In this document: positions 37,516 to 47,313 of the stretch, piece after piece
How positions within the stretch are numbered: the first letter of the stretch is position 1
Layout: each line of letters starts with the position of its first letter
Source: Mycobacterium sp. DL
GTDB taxonomy: Bacteria > Actinomycetota > Actinomycetes > Mycobacteriales > Mycobacteriaceae
Assembly: GCF_039729195.1 (NCBI RefSeq)
Contig: NZ_CP155796.1
Location: 3,348,001-3,412,000, forward strand
Length of the DNA stretch: 64,000 nucleotides
Direction of reading: 5' to 3'
Made by a program: the position numbers and the translations under genes
Notes under the pieces: generated by a model
The model's database searches: none
What the model was told of the DNA's origin: nothing
What the model saw: only the letters and a program-made list of their open reading frames with translations

Positions 37516-39012
37516 TCAGTTTGTCAGCTGCTCAACGAGGTCCGCGGCGCTGTCGACGGAGTCCAGCAGAGCCCCGACGTGCGCCTTGCTGCCGCGCAGC
37601 GGCTCGAGCGTCGGGATCCGCACCAGCGAATCACCGCCCAGGTCGAAGATCACCGAATCCCAGCTGGCGGCCGCGATGTCCGCGCCGAACCGCCGAAGGC
37701 ACTCGCCGCGGAAGTATGCGCGGGTGTCGGTCGGCGGGCTGTCCACGGCGTCGAGCACCTGCTGCTCGGTGACCAGACGCTTCATCGACCCCCGGGCGAC
37801 GAGCCGGTTGTAGAGGCCCTTGTCCAGGCGCACATCCGAGTACTGCAGGTCGACCAGGTGCAGCCGCGGCGCGGACCAACTGAGGTTCTCGCGGTGCCGG
37901 AATCCATTGAGCAGCCGTAGCTTGGCCGGCCAGTCGAGCAGGTCGGCGCATTCCATCGGATCGCGCTCGAGCAGGTCCAGGACGTTGGCCCAGGTCTCGA
38001 CGACGTGGGAGGCCCGCGGGTCGGGGTCGCGGCTGTCCACCAGCTTGGCGACGCGGTCCAGGTAGATCCGCTGCAGCGCAAGGGCGGTCAGTTCGCGACC
38101 GTCGGCCAGCGCAACGGTGGCACGCAGTGACGGGTCGCGGCTGACGACGTGCACGGCGTGCACCGGCCGGGCCAGCGCCAGATCGCTGAGGTCGAACCCC
38201 TCCTCGATCAGGTCGAGCACCAGCGCCGTCGCCCCGACCTTGAGATAGGTGGAAGTCTCGGCCAGATTGGCGTCACCGATGATGACGTGCAGCCGCCGGT
38301 ACTTGTCGGCATCGGCGTGGGGTTCGTCGCGGGTGTTGATGATCCCGCGCTTGAGGGTGGTCTCGAGGCCGACCTCGACCTCGATGTAGTCGGCGCGCTG
38401 ACACAGCTGGAAGCCGGGTTCGTCGCCTGAGGCACCGATGCCGACGCGACCCGAACCGGTGACCACCTGCCGGGACACCAGGAAAGGCGTCAGACCGGCG
38501 ATGACAGCCGAGAACGGCGTCTGGCGCGACATCAGGTAGTTCTCGTGCGATCCGTAGGACGCACCCTTGCCATCGACATTGTTCTTGTAGAGCTGCAGCT
38601 TCGCCGCGCCGGGGACGCTCGCGACGTGGCGGGCCGCGGCCTCCATCACCCGCTCGCCTGCCTTGTCCCAGATCACTGCGTCCATGGGGTCTGCGCACTC
38701 CGGCGCCGAGTACTCGGGATGGGCGTGGTCGACGTAGAGCCGGGCGCCGTTGGTCAGGATCATGTTGGCGGCGCCGACCTCGTCGGCGTCCACCACCGGC
38801 GGCGGGCCCGAAGCGCGACTCAGGTCGAACCCGCGGGCGTCGCGCAGCGGGGATTCCACCTCGTAGTCCCAGCGCGTGCGCTTCGCTCGCTGGATACCTG
38901 CGGCCGCCGCATATGCCAACACTGCCTGGGTCGACGTCAGGATCGGGTTCGCGGTCGGGTCAGACGGCGACGAGATGCCGTACTCGACCTCCGTTCCGAT
39001 GATCCGTTGCAT
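37516..39012 (-). CDS. dop: Pup deamidase/depupylase Dop
   Basis: Deamidates the Pup C-terminal Gln and removes Pup from conjugates. ATG 39012 gives 498 residues starting [16 protein letters not shown], with the nucleotide-binding TEVEYG motif and the [16 protein letters not shown] region holding the catalytic Asp. The Dop-specific loop between the first strands (about residues 45-80, with [17 protein letters not shown]) is present and distinguishes it from Paf[21 protein letters not shown] is shared with PafA. It lies 103 bases upstream of pup. Confidence 0.96.
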   Translation of the reverse strand: MQRIIGTEVEYGISSPSDPTANPILTSTQAVLAYAAAAGIQRAKRTRWDYEVESPLRDARGFDLSRASGPPPVVDADEVGAANMILTNGARLYVDHAHPEYSAPECADPMDAVIWDKAGERVMEAAARHVASVPGAAKLQLYKNNVDGKGASYGSHENYLMSRQTPFSAVIAGLTPFLVSRQVVTGSGRVGIGASGDEPGFQLCQRADYIEVEVGLETTLKRGIINTRDEPHADADKYRRLHVIIGDANLAETSTYLKVGATALVLDLIEEGFDLSDLALARPVHAVHVVSRDPSLRATVALADGRELTALALQRIYLDRVAKLVDSRDPDPRASHVVETWANVLDLLERDPMECADLLDWPAKLRLLNGFRHRENLSWSAPRLHLVDLQYSDVRLDKGLYNRLVARGSMKRLVTEQQVLDAVDSPPTDTRAYFRGECLRRFGADIAAASWDSVIFDLGGDSLVRIPTLEPLRGSKAHVGALLDSVDSAADLVEQLTN

Positions 39013-39071
39013 ACAGGCCAGCGTAGAGGTCAACCACACGGGCAGGCTCATGGGCTGCGCGGAATGCGGGC

Positions 39072-40307
39072 ATGGAGGCGCACCTCGTGATGAGATTGGC
39101 CGACGATGACAATGCGTCACAGCTGTCGGCGGCACCGCGGGTGCAGTGCTCGGTGAGCCCGACCTCCGAGCAGCGCCTGGCTGCCGAACGTTGGTTCCTC
39201 CGGCACGGGCTCCCGGCCGTGCTGCGTCCGGGCACCCTGGTGCGACGGGTGTGGATCAGGTCGGTGCCTGCCCTGGCGGCTTTCGCGACGACGATGGCGT
39301 TTTCGATCGTGACCGTCACCGTCACCGGTAGGCACACCATCGACATCGACGGCACCCCCACCAGAACCGAGTGGTTCATCCTGGCGATCGTCGTGTTGGT
39401 GCTTCCGGTCGCGGCGGTGGTCGGCTGGCTGGCATCGCGTGTCGACGATGTGCGCATCCGCATCGTGATCTCGGCGGTGTCGGTCGCGGTAGCGGCGCTG
39501 AGCACCGTTTTCGGGGGCCCGACCGCCTTCATCCTGGTCGACGTGATCGTCGAGGTCGTTGTCATCGCGGCGATATTGCTCTGCACCGCAACGGGAATCG
39601 GCTCGATCCTGGGCTGGGCCGCGCGGATGACGATCGGCAACCTCGCCTCGGTGGGCAGCATGCTGCTCCGCGCGCTTCCGATCATGCTGCTGACCGTGCT
39701 GGTGTTCTTCAACGGACCGGTCTGGACGATGGCGTCCACCGTCAGCCGTGGCCGGCTCTGGACCGCACTGATCTTCCTGTTCACCATCGCCGCGGCCTTC
39801 ATGGTGTCCAGCACGCTGAGTCGCGTCCGGCCCATCCTGGATCCGGGCGCCAAACAACCCGCGGACGCGCAGAATCTCGTCGGGACACCGTTCGAGACGA
39901 TGCCCGATCGGCCGCGTCGGGTGCGACTGTCCACCTACGAACGGGCCAACGTGGTGTTCGTGGTGAGCCTGTCGCAGATCGCCCAGGTGTTGACGGTGGC
40001 GGTGGTGACGGGTCTGTTGTTCCTCGCACTGGGGTTGATCCTGGTGAGTCCCGAACTGTTGGCCGCGCTGACCGGCGACGGGCCCAGCGACGGGCAGTTC
40101 CTGGGCATGACGCTGCCGATACCCGACGCGCTGATGCAGGTCACGATGTTCCTCACCGCGTTGACCTTCATGTACCTGGCCGCCCGCGCAGTCGGAGACA
40201 AGGAATATCGAGGCCAGTTCCTCGACCCACTGATCGACGACCTGCGGCTCACGCTGGTGGCCCGTGACCGCTACCGCACCGCGACGGCGGTCGATGAGCA
40301 CCTCTGA
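39072..40307 (+). CDS. Multispanning membrane protein, first of two tandem paralogues (Rv2113-like)
   Basis: A 411-residue integral membrane protein of unknown function with about eight hydrophobic segments. A soluble N-terminus carries [17 protein letters not shown], shared in modified form (WFLHRGLPLVL) with the next gene. Both proteins also share [21 protein letters not shown] and [15 protein letters not shown] helices and a short soluble C-terminus, so they arose by duplication. The gene is divergent from dop by 59 bases. A second in-frame ATG six codons downstream is possible. No catalytic motif was recognised. Confidence 0.8.
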   Translation: MEAHLVMRLADDDNASQLSAAPRVQCSVSPTSEQRLAAERWFLRHGLPAVLRPGTLVRRVWIRSVPALAAFATTMAFSIVTVTVTGRHTIDIDGTPTRTEWFILAIVVLVLPVAAVVGWLASRVDDVRIRIVISAVSVAVAALSTVFGGPTAFILVDVIVEVVVIAAILLCTATGIGSILGWAARMTIGNLASVGSMLLRALPIMLLTVLVFFNGPVWTMASTVSRGRLWTALIFLFTIAAAFMVSSTLSRVRPILDPGAKQPADAQNLVGTPFETMPDRPRRVRLSTYERANVVFVVSLSQIAQVLTVAVVTGLLFLALGLILVSPELLAALTGDGPSDGQFLGMTLPIPDALMQVTMFLTALTFMYLAARAVGDKEYRGQFLDPLIDDLRLTLVARDRYRTATAVDEHL

Positions 40308-41454
40308 AGCGAGTCTGCCGCAGATCCACGAGTGGTTCCTGCACCGTGGGCTGCCGCTGGTGCTGACTCGACGGGTTCGGTCGCGGGCGTTGATCTCGCG
40401 GTCGGCACCGGTGGTCGCCGGTCTGGGCGCACTCACCGCGCTCACCATGCTGCTCGCCGACTGGACGGGTGACGATCCCGACTACGGCTACATCGTCCGA
40501 CTGGCGGTCATCGCCGCGATCCTGGCGGCCGCGCCGTTTGTGCTCGACGTGCTGCACCGTCGCGACACGACGGCATCGGAAGCCGGCAGACGCACGGCCG
40601 CGCTGGCGGTGATGGCGATCTTCGTGCTCCTGATGCCGGTGATCGCGTCCGGTTGGTCGGCTTCCGCACTGGCCGAGGCGCCCGCCTTCCTGGCGGTGTC
40701 CCTGTTGGCGATCTGGTTGACCTACCTCGGTTTCGGCTCGATCCTGTTGTGGGCGTTCCGGTTCGCCTGGGTTCAGCTGGGCGCCCTCGGAACGCTGATG
40801 AGCCGGGCACTGCCGTTGCTGATGTTGACCGTGGTCGTGTACTTCACCGGTGAGCTGTGGCAGTTGGCCGCCCGGATGAGCCGGGAAAGGCTCTGGCAGA
40901 CCATCGGATTCTTCAGTGTGGTCGCGGTCGTGTTCATGATCGCCACCATCCGCGACGAGGTCAGCGCGTTGCGCGAGGACCGATCCGGGCCGTCCGATCC
41001 CGCAGCGCTGCTCGCCGGCACACCGCTGGCCGGAAAGGCCGACGCCCACCCCGCCAAGACTCCGCTGTCACTGGCCGAACTGGTGAACGTGGTGGCCGTC
41101 ATGGTCGTCGCGCAGGCCATTCAGGTCGTGCTCTTCACCGCGGGACTGTTCGCGTTCTTCCTCGCACTCGGCATCATCGCGATCCCCGATGACGTGACGG
41201 TGTTGTGGTCCAGCGAGCAGGCCTGCGCAGTCGGCCAACCACCTTGCGCCGGAACCTGGTTCGGCATCCACATCCCGATACCACAGACCGTCGTACACAC
41301 CTCGCTGTTCGTCGCGGTGCTGTCCGGCTTGTACTTCACCGTCAGCACCAGCGTCGATCCGCTCTACCGGCAGCGGTTCTTCGAACCGCTGATCGCCGAC
41401 GTGGCGGTGAGCCTCGCCGGCCGCGACGCCTATCTCGAACTCGAACGTTCCTGA
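40294..41454 (+). CDS. Multispanning membrane protein, second tandem paralogue
   Basis: A 386-residue membrane protein paralogous to the preceding one. Shared landmarks are WFLHRGLPLVLTRR near the N-terminus, SRALPLLMLTVVVYFTGELW in the middle and a C-terminal PLYRQRFFEPLIADV that matches [15 protein letters not shown] of the first copy. ATG 40294 overlaps the first gene by 14 bases, so the pair is translationally coupled. A loop of roughly 20 residues with two cysteines (QACAVGQPPCAG) is present only in this copy. It overlaps the convergent LuxR-type regulator by 25 bases. Function unknown. Confidence 0.8.
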   Translation: MSTSEASLPQIHEWFLHRGLPLVLTRRVRSRALISRSAPVVAGLGALTALTMLLADWTGDDPDYGYIVRLAVIAAILAAAPFVLDVLHRRDTTASEAGRRTAALAVMAIFVLLMPVIASGWSASALAEAPAFLAVSLLAIWLTYLGFGSILLWAFRFAWVQLGALGTLMSRALPLLMLTVVVYFTGELWQLAARMSRERLWQTIGFFSVVAVVFMIATIRDEVSALREDRSGPSDPAALLAGTPLAGKADAHPAKTPLSLAELVNVVAVMVVAQAIQVVLFTAGLFAFFLALGIIAIPDDVTVLWSSEQACAVGQPPCAGTWFGIHIPIPQTVVHTSLFVAVLSGLYFTVSTSVDPLYRQRFFEPLIADVAVSLAGRDAYLELERS

Positions 41455-44111
41455 TCCCGGGGATCGTCGCGCAGCAGCATGTGGCGGGTCGCCTCGGTGC
41501 GTGAGGACACCCCGAGTTTGCGGTAGGCGCGGTAGAGATGGTTGGCCACCGTCTTGGCACTCAGGTGAAGCCGCTTGGCGATCTGTTGATTCGTCAGGCC
41601 CCGTGCGACCTCTTCGAGGATTCGACGCTCGGCGTCGGTCAACCTGCCGATCTGCGGAGAGTGTGTCGACGGCTGCACCCGTGCGGCCCACGCGGAGGCA
41701 CCGATTCTGCGGAATCCGTACAGAGCCTCGGTGCGGGCATGGTCACGCGCGGTCTGCTCGGTGGCCACCCTGGCCAGGTCCATCAGAGTCCGGGCACGGT
41801 CGAACGCGTCGATGTTGTTGTCGTAGAGGGTGACCGCGTCGCCGAGCAGACGTTGCGCATACCGCGGATCGCGCGCCGCACACAACAGAGCCTGTGCTCG
41901 GAGTGCGGTCGCCCGGGTCCACCGACTGGCTCCGGGGCGGGCGGCGACACCGGTGAGATGAGCGGCGATCGGTTCCGCGTCACCGGGTCGCCCGTGGGTG
42001 ACATACGCCTCGATCAGGTCGATGTGCCACCGCGCCAGTTGAGGTGCCAGCAGCCCCGCCACCTGCTCGAAGGCCCAGCACTCGCCCAGGTGACCGATCA
42101 CCTCGTCGTACCGACACTCGGTGAGGGCGACCAGGCCGGCGTTGGCGAGCAGGAAGTAGCGGGCACCGAACGTCGACTGCTCGTCGGAGATCGCGAAGCC
42201 CAGCGTCAGATCTGCCGCTGCGGCCTGATCGTCGCCTCTGATCGCCGCCACCCGCGCCCGCAGCGACAGCCAGAACGGCGCGAACGCCCGCTGTCCGGTG
42301 GCCAGACACAGTGCGACGGCTTCGTCGAGGCAGACCAGTGCATCGTCGAATCGGGAAGCGCGCAGGTGGGTTTCGCCCAGCGCTCCGTACGCCATCGCCA
42401 GTGACGCCCGCGCTCCTTCCGATCGCAGCGCACCGATCAGACCCGTCAGCGCGGACACACCCTGCCCGTATCTCTCCGCGATGGACATCGCCCGGCCGAC
42501 GTGCAACCCGACCAACGGGTCGTGGCGGATCGCGGCCATCAGGTCGAGTGTGTCGAGCGTGCCGACCAGGTCGTCTGCGCGGCCCTCATCCCATGCGCTC
42601 GCGGCGTGCGCGAGAACCACCGTGGCCACGTCCGATTCGACCGATCCGGACTTGGTCTGCGCCACCGCAGCTTCCGCGGTCTCGACGATCTGCGCGACGA
42701 GCCCGAGCATTCCGAGGGGAACCGCCATCCGGGCGCGCACGACACCGACCTGCTCTGGCGTCGCCACGGTCAGACACTCCGTCAGTCGCTGATGCGCCGC
42801 CGCGGGGGCGCCGTCCATCGCCTCGAGTGTCGCCAGCGTCAACGTCGCTGCCACGTGCAGGTCTCCCGACGACGGATCTGCGAGTACCGCCTCGAGTCGG
42901 TGCCGCGCAGTCCCGGCTTCGCCGGCCGCCCCGAGCAGTTCGGCCGCCTCCAGTCGCAATCGGCCGCGGCGGGTATCGCTGCCCGTCATTCCGGCGGCGA
43001 GGTCCAACATCCGCGCCGCCGCCTCGATCCCACGGCCGGCCCGCATCCCCTTGGCGGCGTCGACGAGCGCGTCGGTCAGAGCGTCGTCGGGTCCGATGGT
43101 GCCCTGCGCGCGATGTGCCAGCCGGATTTCCTCGGGCACCGTCGGGTTGTCCGCGAACTCGATGTTGAGCTGACGACGCCGCTGCTCGGGCATCCCTGCG
43201 AGAACCGCGCTTCGCAGCAGCGGATGACGCAGCCGCAGGCGGCCGTCGGCCAGGTTGACCAACCCGAGGGCCTCGAGATCGCCGAGTGCCGCAGCGGCAT
43301 CCAGTGTTTCGGTGTCGACGAGGGTTGCCCAGGCACCGTCGGAGGACACCGCGACGCGGTCGAGCAGCTCTCGCGCCGGGCTGCCGGGTGGCGGGAGTTG
43401 GCGGGTGAAGACAGCGGCGAGGTTGCCGACGAGCGGAATCTCCAGCGGCAGTGGCTGCGCGCCGGCCAGTTGGTCGCGCGACAGCGCCTGCGGGAGCTCC
43501 AGGAGCGCAAGGGGATTACCCGACGCGTCGCCGACAAGACGCTGGGCGACCGAGGAATGGATCGGCGAATCGGTGGCGGACCCGATCACCTCCAGCGCCT
43601 GGCCGGGGGTCAACCCGCGGAGTTCATGAGTGCAGAAGCCCTCGGCGAAAGCCAGTGTGGTGCGGACCCGACGCCCACTGACGACGACGAGCACCCCACC
43701 GAGCACCGCACGCCGCAGCGCCAGATTCACCGCCGTCCGACTCGACGGGTCGGCGTCGTGGATGTCGTCGATGAGAAGCGCGAGATCGGCCGCGTTCTCC
43801 AGTCCGGAACGGAGCACGTCGGCGGCGGCCATCGGGTCGGGATCGGTCGAATCCCATGTGGTGGCCGCCGGAATCGGCAACACCGCCGCGACCTCGGCCG
43901 CGGTGGACATCGGCGTTCCGAGCTCACCGGATCGGCAGGTGACGATGCGCGCCGCGGTTCCGATCTGATCGGCGAGCCACGTCAGGGTGCTGGATTTGCC
44001 CATCCCGGGGTCACCCAGAAGGACATGCACCCGGCCCCCGCCGAGGCGGGTCTGAGCCCACGCGTGCGTCAACCGGTCGCCGAGTTCGGTCCGCCACGCC
44101 AAACCTGCCAT
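41430..44111 (-). CDS. Large ATP-binding LuxR-family (LAL) regulator
   Basis: An 893-residue signal-transducing regulator. Walker A is GDPGMGKS (33-40) and a Walker B-like LALLIDDIHDADP follows. The middle 500 residues are TPR-like helical repeats. The C-terminal 70 residues form a LuxR HTH (LTDAERRILEEVARGLTNQQ, then IAKRLHLSAKTVANHLYRAY). LAL proteins activate target operons in response to ligands bound by the repeat region. ATG 44111 lies inside a perfect inverted repeat; an upstream in-frame start would add 47 unconserved residues and overlap the lipoprotein gene. The target is unknown. Confidence 0.85.
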   Translation of the reverse strand: MAGLAWRTELGDRLTHAWAQTRLGGGRVHVLLGDPGMGKSSTLTWLADQIGTAARIVTCRSGELGTPMSTAAEVAAVLPIPAATTWDSTDPDPMAAADVLRSGLENAADLALLIDDIHDADPSSRTAVNLALRRAVLGGVLVVVSGRRVRTTLAFAEGFCTHELRGLTPGQALEVIGSATDSPIHSSVAQRLVGDASGNPLALLELPQALSRDQLAGAQPLPLEIPLVGNLAAVFTRQLPPPGSPARELLDRVAVSSDGAWATLVDTETLDAAAALGDLEALGLVNLADGRLRLRHPLLRSAVLAGMPEQRRRQLNIEFADNPTVPEEIRLAHRAQGTIGPDDALTDALVDAAKGMRAGRGIEAAARMLDLAAGMTGSDTRRGRLRLEAAELLGAAGEAGTARHRLEAVLADPSSGDLHVAATLTLATLEAMDGAPAAAHQRLTECLTVATPEQVGVVRARMAVPLGMLGLVAQIVETAEAAVAQTKSGSVESDVATVVLAHAASAWDEGRADDLVGTLDTLDLMAAIRHDPLVGLHVGRAMSIAERYGQGVSALTGLIGALRSEGARASLAMAYGALGETHLRASRFDDALVCLDEAVALCLATGQRAFAPFWLSLRARVAAIRGDDQAAAADLTLGFAISDEQSTFGARYFLLANAGLVALTECRYDEVIGHLGECWAFEQVAGLLAPQLARWHIDLIEAYVTHGRPGDAEPIAAHLTGVAARPGASRWTRATALRAQALLCAARDPRYAQRLLGDAVTLYDNNIDAFDRARTLMDLARVATEQTARDHARTEALYGFRRIGASAWAARVQPSTHSPQIGRLTDAERRILEEVARGLTNQQIAKRLHLSAKTVANHLYRAYRKLGVSSRTEATRHMLLRDDPRDQERSSSR

Positions 44112-44124
44112 TTGCTGGCAGGTT
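44102..44124 (-). promoter_or_regulatory. Perfect 9-base inverted repeat around the LAL regulator start codon
   Basis: AACCTGCCA (44102-44110), a five-base spacer, and TGGCAGGTT (44116-44124) form an exact inverted repeat. The proposed ATG of the LuxR-type gene is at its centre. It could be an operator for autoregulation, or an mRNA hairpin that hides the start codon. It may also indicate that translation begins elsewhere. Confidence 0.4.
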
Positions 44125-44152
44125 ATCCCAGAAGTCGGGCTGAGCGCTTCCG

Positions 44153-44686
44153 CTAGTTCGCGCCGACCACTTCCCAGGTGTCCTGAGCGTCCGGTCCTCC
44201 TGCGGTGACCTTCACCGGGCGGGTGTCGCCACGCCGATCCGCGGCCTCGCATTCGAACGACTCACCGACGGCAACCACTTTGAGCCCTTCGCCGCAGCTG
44301 ACGACGACCTCGAATCCGTAGTCCTTGGAGACGTCCTCGGACAGGCCCTGTCCGGTTTCGGCCAGATCGAAGACCACGTCGAGGGTGGAGAAGTCGACGT
44401 TGTAGTCGTCGTCGGTGAACTTCACCTCGACCCTCACGTCGTTGCCTTCGAGATCGGCGATGCAGTTGAAGCTGGAACCCGCTTTCGGCGAATCCTCGGG
44501 CCGGGGGCATTCGACCGCCGACACCTCGCGCGCCACAGCCATCGAGGAGTACTGCTTGTTGAGCTCGTCGCTGATCGCGGACTCGAGCTTCTCGTAGTCC
44601 GGACCTCCGGACGAGAAGGAGAACTGGCAACCCGCTGCCACGGGTGCAAGCAACAACAGGGCCAGCAGCGATCTCGGCGATGTCAC
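44153..44686 (-). CDS. Lipoprotein with two DUF4333-like repeats
   Basis: A 177-residue exported lipoprotein. The signal sequence SLLALLLLAPVAAGC ends in a lipobox, with the acylated Cys at residue 20. Two similar segments follow, each with a helix, a paired-cysteine region (ECPRPEDSPKAGSSFNC and SCGEGLKVVAVGESFEC) and a beta-rich end, so the protein is a tandem DUF4333 duplication. GTG 44686 places a short basic n-region before the signal helix; ATG 44722 is an alternative. The same domain occurs once in the protein at 12309-13118. Function unknown. Confidence 0.78.
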   Translation of the reverse strand: MTSPRSLLALLLLAPVAAGCQFSFSSGGPDYEKLESAISDELNKQYSSMAVAREVSAVECPRPEDSPKAGSSFNCIADLEGNDVRVEVKFTDDDYNVDFSTLDVVFDLAETGQGLSEDVSKDYGFEVVVSCGEGLKVVAVGESFECEAADRRGDTRPVKVTAGGPDAQDTWEVVGAN

Positions 44687-44730
44687 GCTCTCAAGGTACT
44701 GCTCAGCCCGGGCGACGACCATGGGAAATA

Positions 44731-44835
44731 ATGCTCAACTTCGCCCCACTGCGAATCGACACCACCGACCAGGCCGCCCCTGTTCTCCGGGACGACCTGA
44801 CCAACAGCTACTCGCGGGTTCCGGTGCCGGTCTAG
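44731..44835 (+). CDS. Possible 34-residue small protein between the lipoprotein gene and mpa
   Basis: ATG 44731 opens a 34-codon frame ([14 protein letters not shown] at its start) ending at TAG 44833-44835, which overlaps the convergent mpa stop. Most codons end in G or C and the composition is protein-like. The only ribosome-site candidate is a weak GGGAAATA. No homologue is recognised. It may be a real short protein or chance coding potential in the 145-base gap. Confidence 0.25.
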   Translation: MLNFAPLRIDTTDQAAPVLRDDLTNSYSRVPVPV

Positions 44836-46673
44836 AGGTACTGCCCCAGGTTGGACTCGGTATCAATGGCACGGCTGGCGCTGCTGCTCTTGCCGGTGAC
44901 CAGCGTGCGGATGTAGACGATCCGCTCACCCTTCTTGCCCGAGATCCTGGCCCAGTCGTCGGGATTGGTGGTGTTGGGCAGATCCTCGTTCTCGGCGAAC
45001 TCGTCGACGATCGAGTCGAGAAGGTGCTGGATCCGCAATCCTCGCTGGCCGCTCTCGAGCACCGCCTTGATCGCATTCTTCTTCGCCCGATCCACGACGT
45101 TCTGGATCATGGCGCCGGAGTTGAAGTCCTTGAAGTACATGACTTCCTTATCACCGTTGGCATAGGTGACCTCCAGGAACCGGTTGTCGTCGATCTCGGC
45201 GTACATCCGGTCGACGACCTTCTCGATCATCGCCTTGATGGTCAGCGAACGATCGCCGCTGAACTCGGAGAGATCGTCGTCATTGATCGGGAGTTCCTCG
45301 GTCAGGTACTTGCTGAAGATGTCCTGCGCCGACTCGGCATCCGGCCGCTCGATCTTGATCTTGACGTCCAGGCGGCCGGGCCGCAGGATCGCCGGGTCGA
45401 TCATGTCCTCGCGGTTGGAGGCGCCGATCACGATGACGTTCTCCAGACCCTCCACGCCGTCGATCTCGCTGAGGAGCTGCGGAACGACGGTGGTTTCGAC
45501 ATCGGAGCTGACCCCGGTGCCGCGGGTACGGAAGATGGAGTCCATCTCGTCGAAGAACACGATCACGGGGGTGCCTTCGGACGCCTTCTCGCGGGCCCGC
45601 TGGAAGATCAGCCGGATGTGACGCTCGGTCTCACCGACGAATTTGTTCAGCAGCTCGGGGCCTTTGATGTTGAGGAAGTAGGACTTCGCCTCGCGCGCGT
45701 CGTCACCACGCACCTCTGCCATCTTCTTGGCCAGCGAGTTGGCCACGGCCTTGGCGATCAGCGTCTTCCCGCAGCCGGGCGGGCCGTAGAGCAGCACACC
45801 CTTGGGCGGCCGCAGCGAGTACTCGCGGTACAGCTCCTTGTGCAGGAACGGCAGCTCCACGGCGTCGCGGATCTGTTCGATCTGACGACCGAGGCCACCG
45901 ATGTCGTTGTAGCTGACATCGGGCACCTCTTCCAGCACGAGATCCTCGACCTCGGCCTTGGGAATGCGTTCGAAGGCGTAACCGGCCTTGGTGTCGACCA
46001 GCAGCGAGTCGCCGGGACGCAGCTTGCGCGGCCGGTCGTCGCCGGGCTGCTCGTCCTCGTAGCTGTCGGGTAGGTGCTCCGAGGACACCAGCGGCTCGGC
46101 CAGCCAGACGATCCGTTCCTCGTCGGCGTGGCCGACCACCAGGGCGCGATGCCCGTCGGAGAGGATCTCACGCAGCGTGCTGATCTCACCGACCGATTCG
46201 TAATGGCCCGCCTCGACCACGGTCAGCGCTTCGTTGAGGCGAACGGTCTGGCCCTGCTTGAGCTCTTTGGTGTCGATGTTCGGCGAGCAGGTCAGCCGCA
46301 TCTTGCGACCTGAGGTGAACACGTCGACGGTGTCGTCTTCCTGCACGGCCAGCAGCACGCCGTAGCCGCTGGGCGGCTGCCCGAGACGGTCGACCTCTTC
46401 ACGCAACGCCAGCAACTGCTGGCGCGCTTCCTTGAGGGTGTCCATCAGCTTGGCGTTGCGGGCGGCCAACGAGTCGATGCGCGCCTCGAGCTGATGCACG
46501 TCACGCGCGCTGCGCAATCCGCTCTGGGGGCCTACCGCGTTCTCCAGCTGCTCCCGCAGGATCGCAGCCTCACGGCGGAGTTGTTCGAGTTCTGCAGCGT
46601 CCTCTGCGGACAGGTGGTTATCAGGGGTTGTCCCAAAGACTTCAGAGGCCTCAGAACGCTCGGACTCACTCAT
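44832..46673 (-). CDS. mpa: Mycobacterial proteasome ATPase Mpa (ARC)
   Basis: A hexameric AAA unfoldase that binds Pup and threads conjugates into the 20S core, 613 residues. An N-terminal coiled coil (about 23-97) recruits Pup, followed by tandem OB folds. Walker A GPPGCGKT is at 297-304 and Walker [10 protein letters not shown] at 370-378. The C-terminus ends GQYL, with the penultimate tyrosine that docks into the alpha ring. ATG 46673 has an AAAGGAG site. It is separated from the prc operon by dop and four accessory genes. Confidence 0.96.
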   Translation of the reverse strand: MSESERSEASEVFGTTPDNHLSAEDAAELEQLRREAAILREQLENAVGPQSGLRSARDVHQLEARIDSLAARNAKLMDTLKEARQQLLALREEVDRLGQPPSGYGVLLAVQEDDTVDVFTSGRKMRLTCSPNIDTKELKQGQTVRLNEALTVVEAGHYESVGEISTLREILSDGHRALVVGHADEERIVWLAEPLVSSEHLPDSYEDEQPGDDRPRKLRPGDSLLVDTKAGYAFERIPKAEVEDLVLEEVPDVSYNDIGGLGRQIEQIRDAVELPFLHKELYREYSLRPPKGVLLYGPPGCGKTLIAKAVANSLAKKMAEVRGDDAREAKSYFLNIKGPELLNKFVGETERHIRLIFQRAREKASEGTPVIVFFDEMDSIFRTRGTGVSSDVETTVVPQLLSEIDGVEGLENVIVIGASNREDMIDPAILRPGRLDVKIKIERPDAESAQDIFSKYLTEELPINDDDLSEFSGDRSLTIKAMIEKVVDRMYAEIDDNRFLEVTYANGDKEVMYFKDFNSGAMIQNVVDRAKKNAIKAVLESGQRGLRIQHLLDSIVDEFAENEDLPNTTNPDDWARISGKKGERIVYIRTLVTGKSSSASRAIDTESNLGQYL

Positions 46674-46818
46674 GGGGAGCTCCTTTCCCACACCGGATGT
46701 TGGTGCGGTAACAACTTCAACGCTACCGGCGATTCAGTCTTTGTGTGCGCTGTAGGAATTCGACACACCAGCAACACTGTTAGCCTCTGAGAGAGTTCGG
46801 CCCTTCGAAAGGACAGGC

Positions 46819-47289
46819 GTGACCCTGAAAAGCCTAGTTACCGGCGCCGCCGCAGCAGTCGCGATCGGCGGCGCGGCACTCGGTGTGACCTCCATTTCAG
46901 CTTCCACTGTCGCGTCGGCAGCACCCGGTTCGTTCAGCATCCCGGCGCAGCCCGCACCGTGCGCGGCGACCGCCGCGCAGCTGCGGTCTGTGATCGACGG
47001 TCTGCTCGCGCCCGGCGTACCCGCCCGAACAGGGAAAAGCGATCTCGTCCAGGGTGGCCTCGGCTTCAGCGACGGCGCGCTGGCAGACCGGGCCATCAAC
47101 GGCGCGTACGCGCGGGGATCGCTGCCCGTGAACTTCTCGGTCGCCGACCCGGTCTGCAACGGACCTTCTGCCAGCACGACGCTGTCCGCCAACGGCCAGA
47201 GCCTCAACGCTGTGTTCGTTCCGGGCGGTCGCTACGGCTGGGTGCTCTCCCGCGCGTCAGCGGTGAGCGCCCTGAGCCTGTTCGGCTGA
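46819..47289 (+). CDS. MTB12/CFP-2-like secreted low-molecular-weight antigen
   Basis: A 156-residue exported protein with a Sec signal peptide of about 35 residues ending near ASA-APG. The mature part has the MTB12-family fold: TAAQLRSVIDGLL, a GLGFSDGALADRAINGAY helix region and the closing YGWVLSRASAVSAL, comparable to GGWMLSRASAMELL of M. tuberculosis MTB12. Two cysteines may pair. GTG 46819 follows a GAAAGGA site. It precedes the related lipoprotein lppK by 24 bases. Molecular function unknown. Confidence 0.82.
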   Translation: MTLKSLVTGAAAAVAIGGAALGVTSISASTVASAAPGSFSIPAQPAPCAATAAQLRSVIDGLLAPGVPARTGKSDLVQGGLGFSDGALADRAINGAYARGSLPVNFSVADPVCNGPSASTTLSANGQSLNAVFVPGGRYGWVLSRASAVSALSLFG

Positions 47290-47313
47290 TCTGTCGGTAA
47301 GCATTACCGGTCT

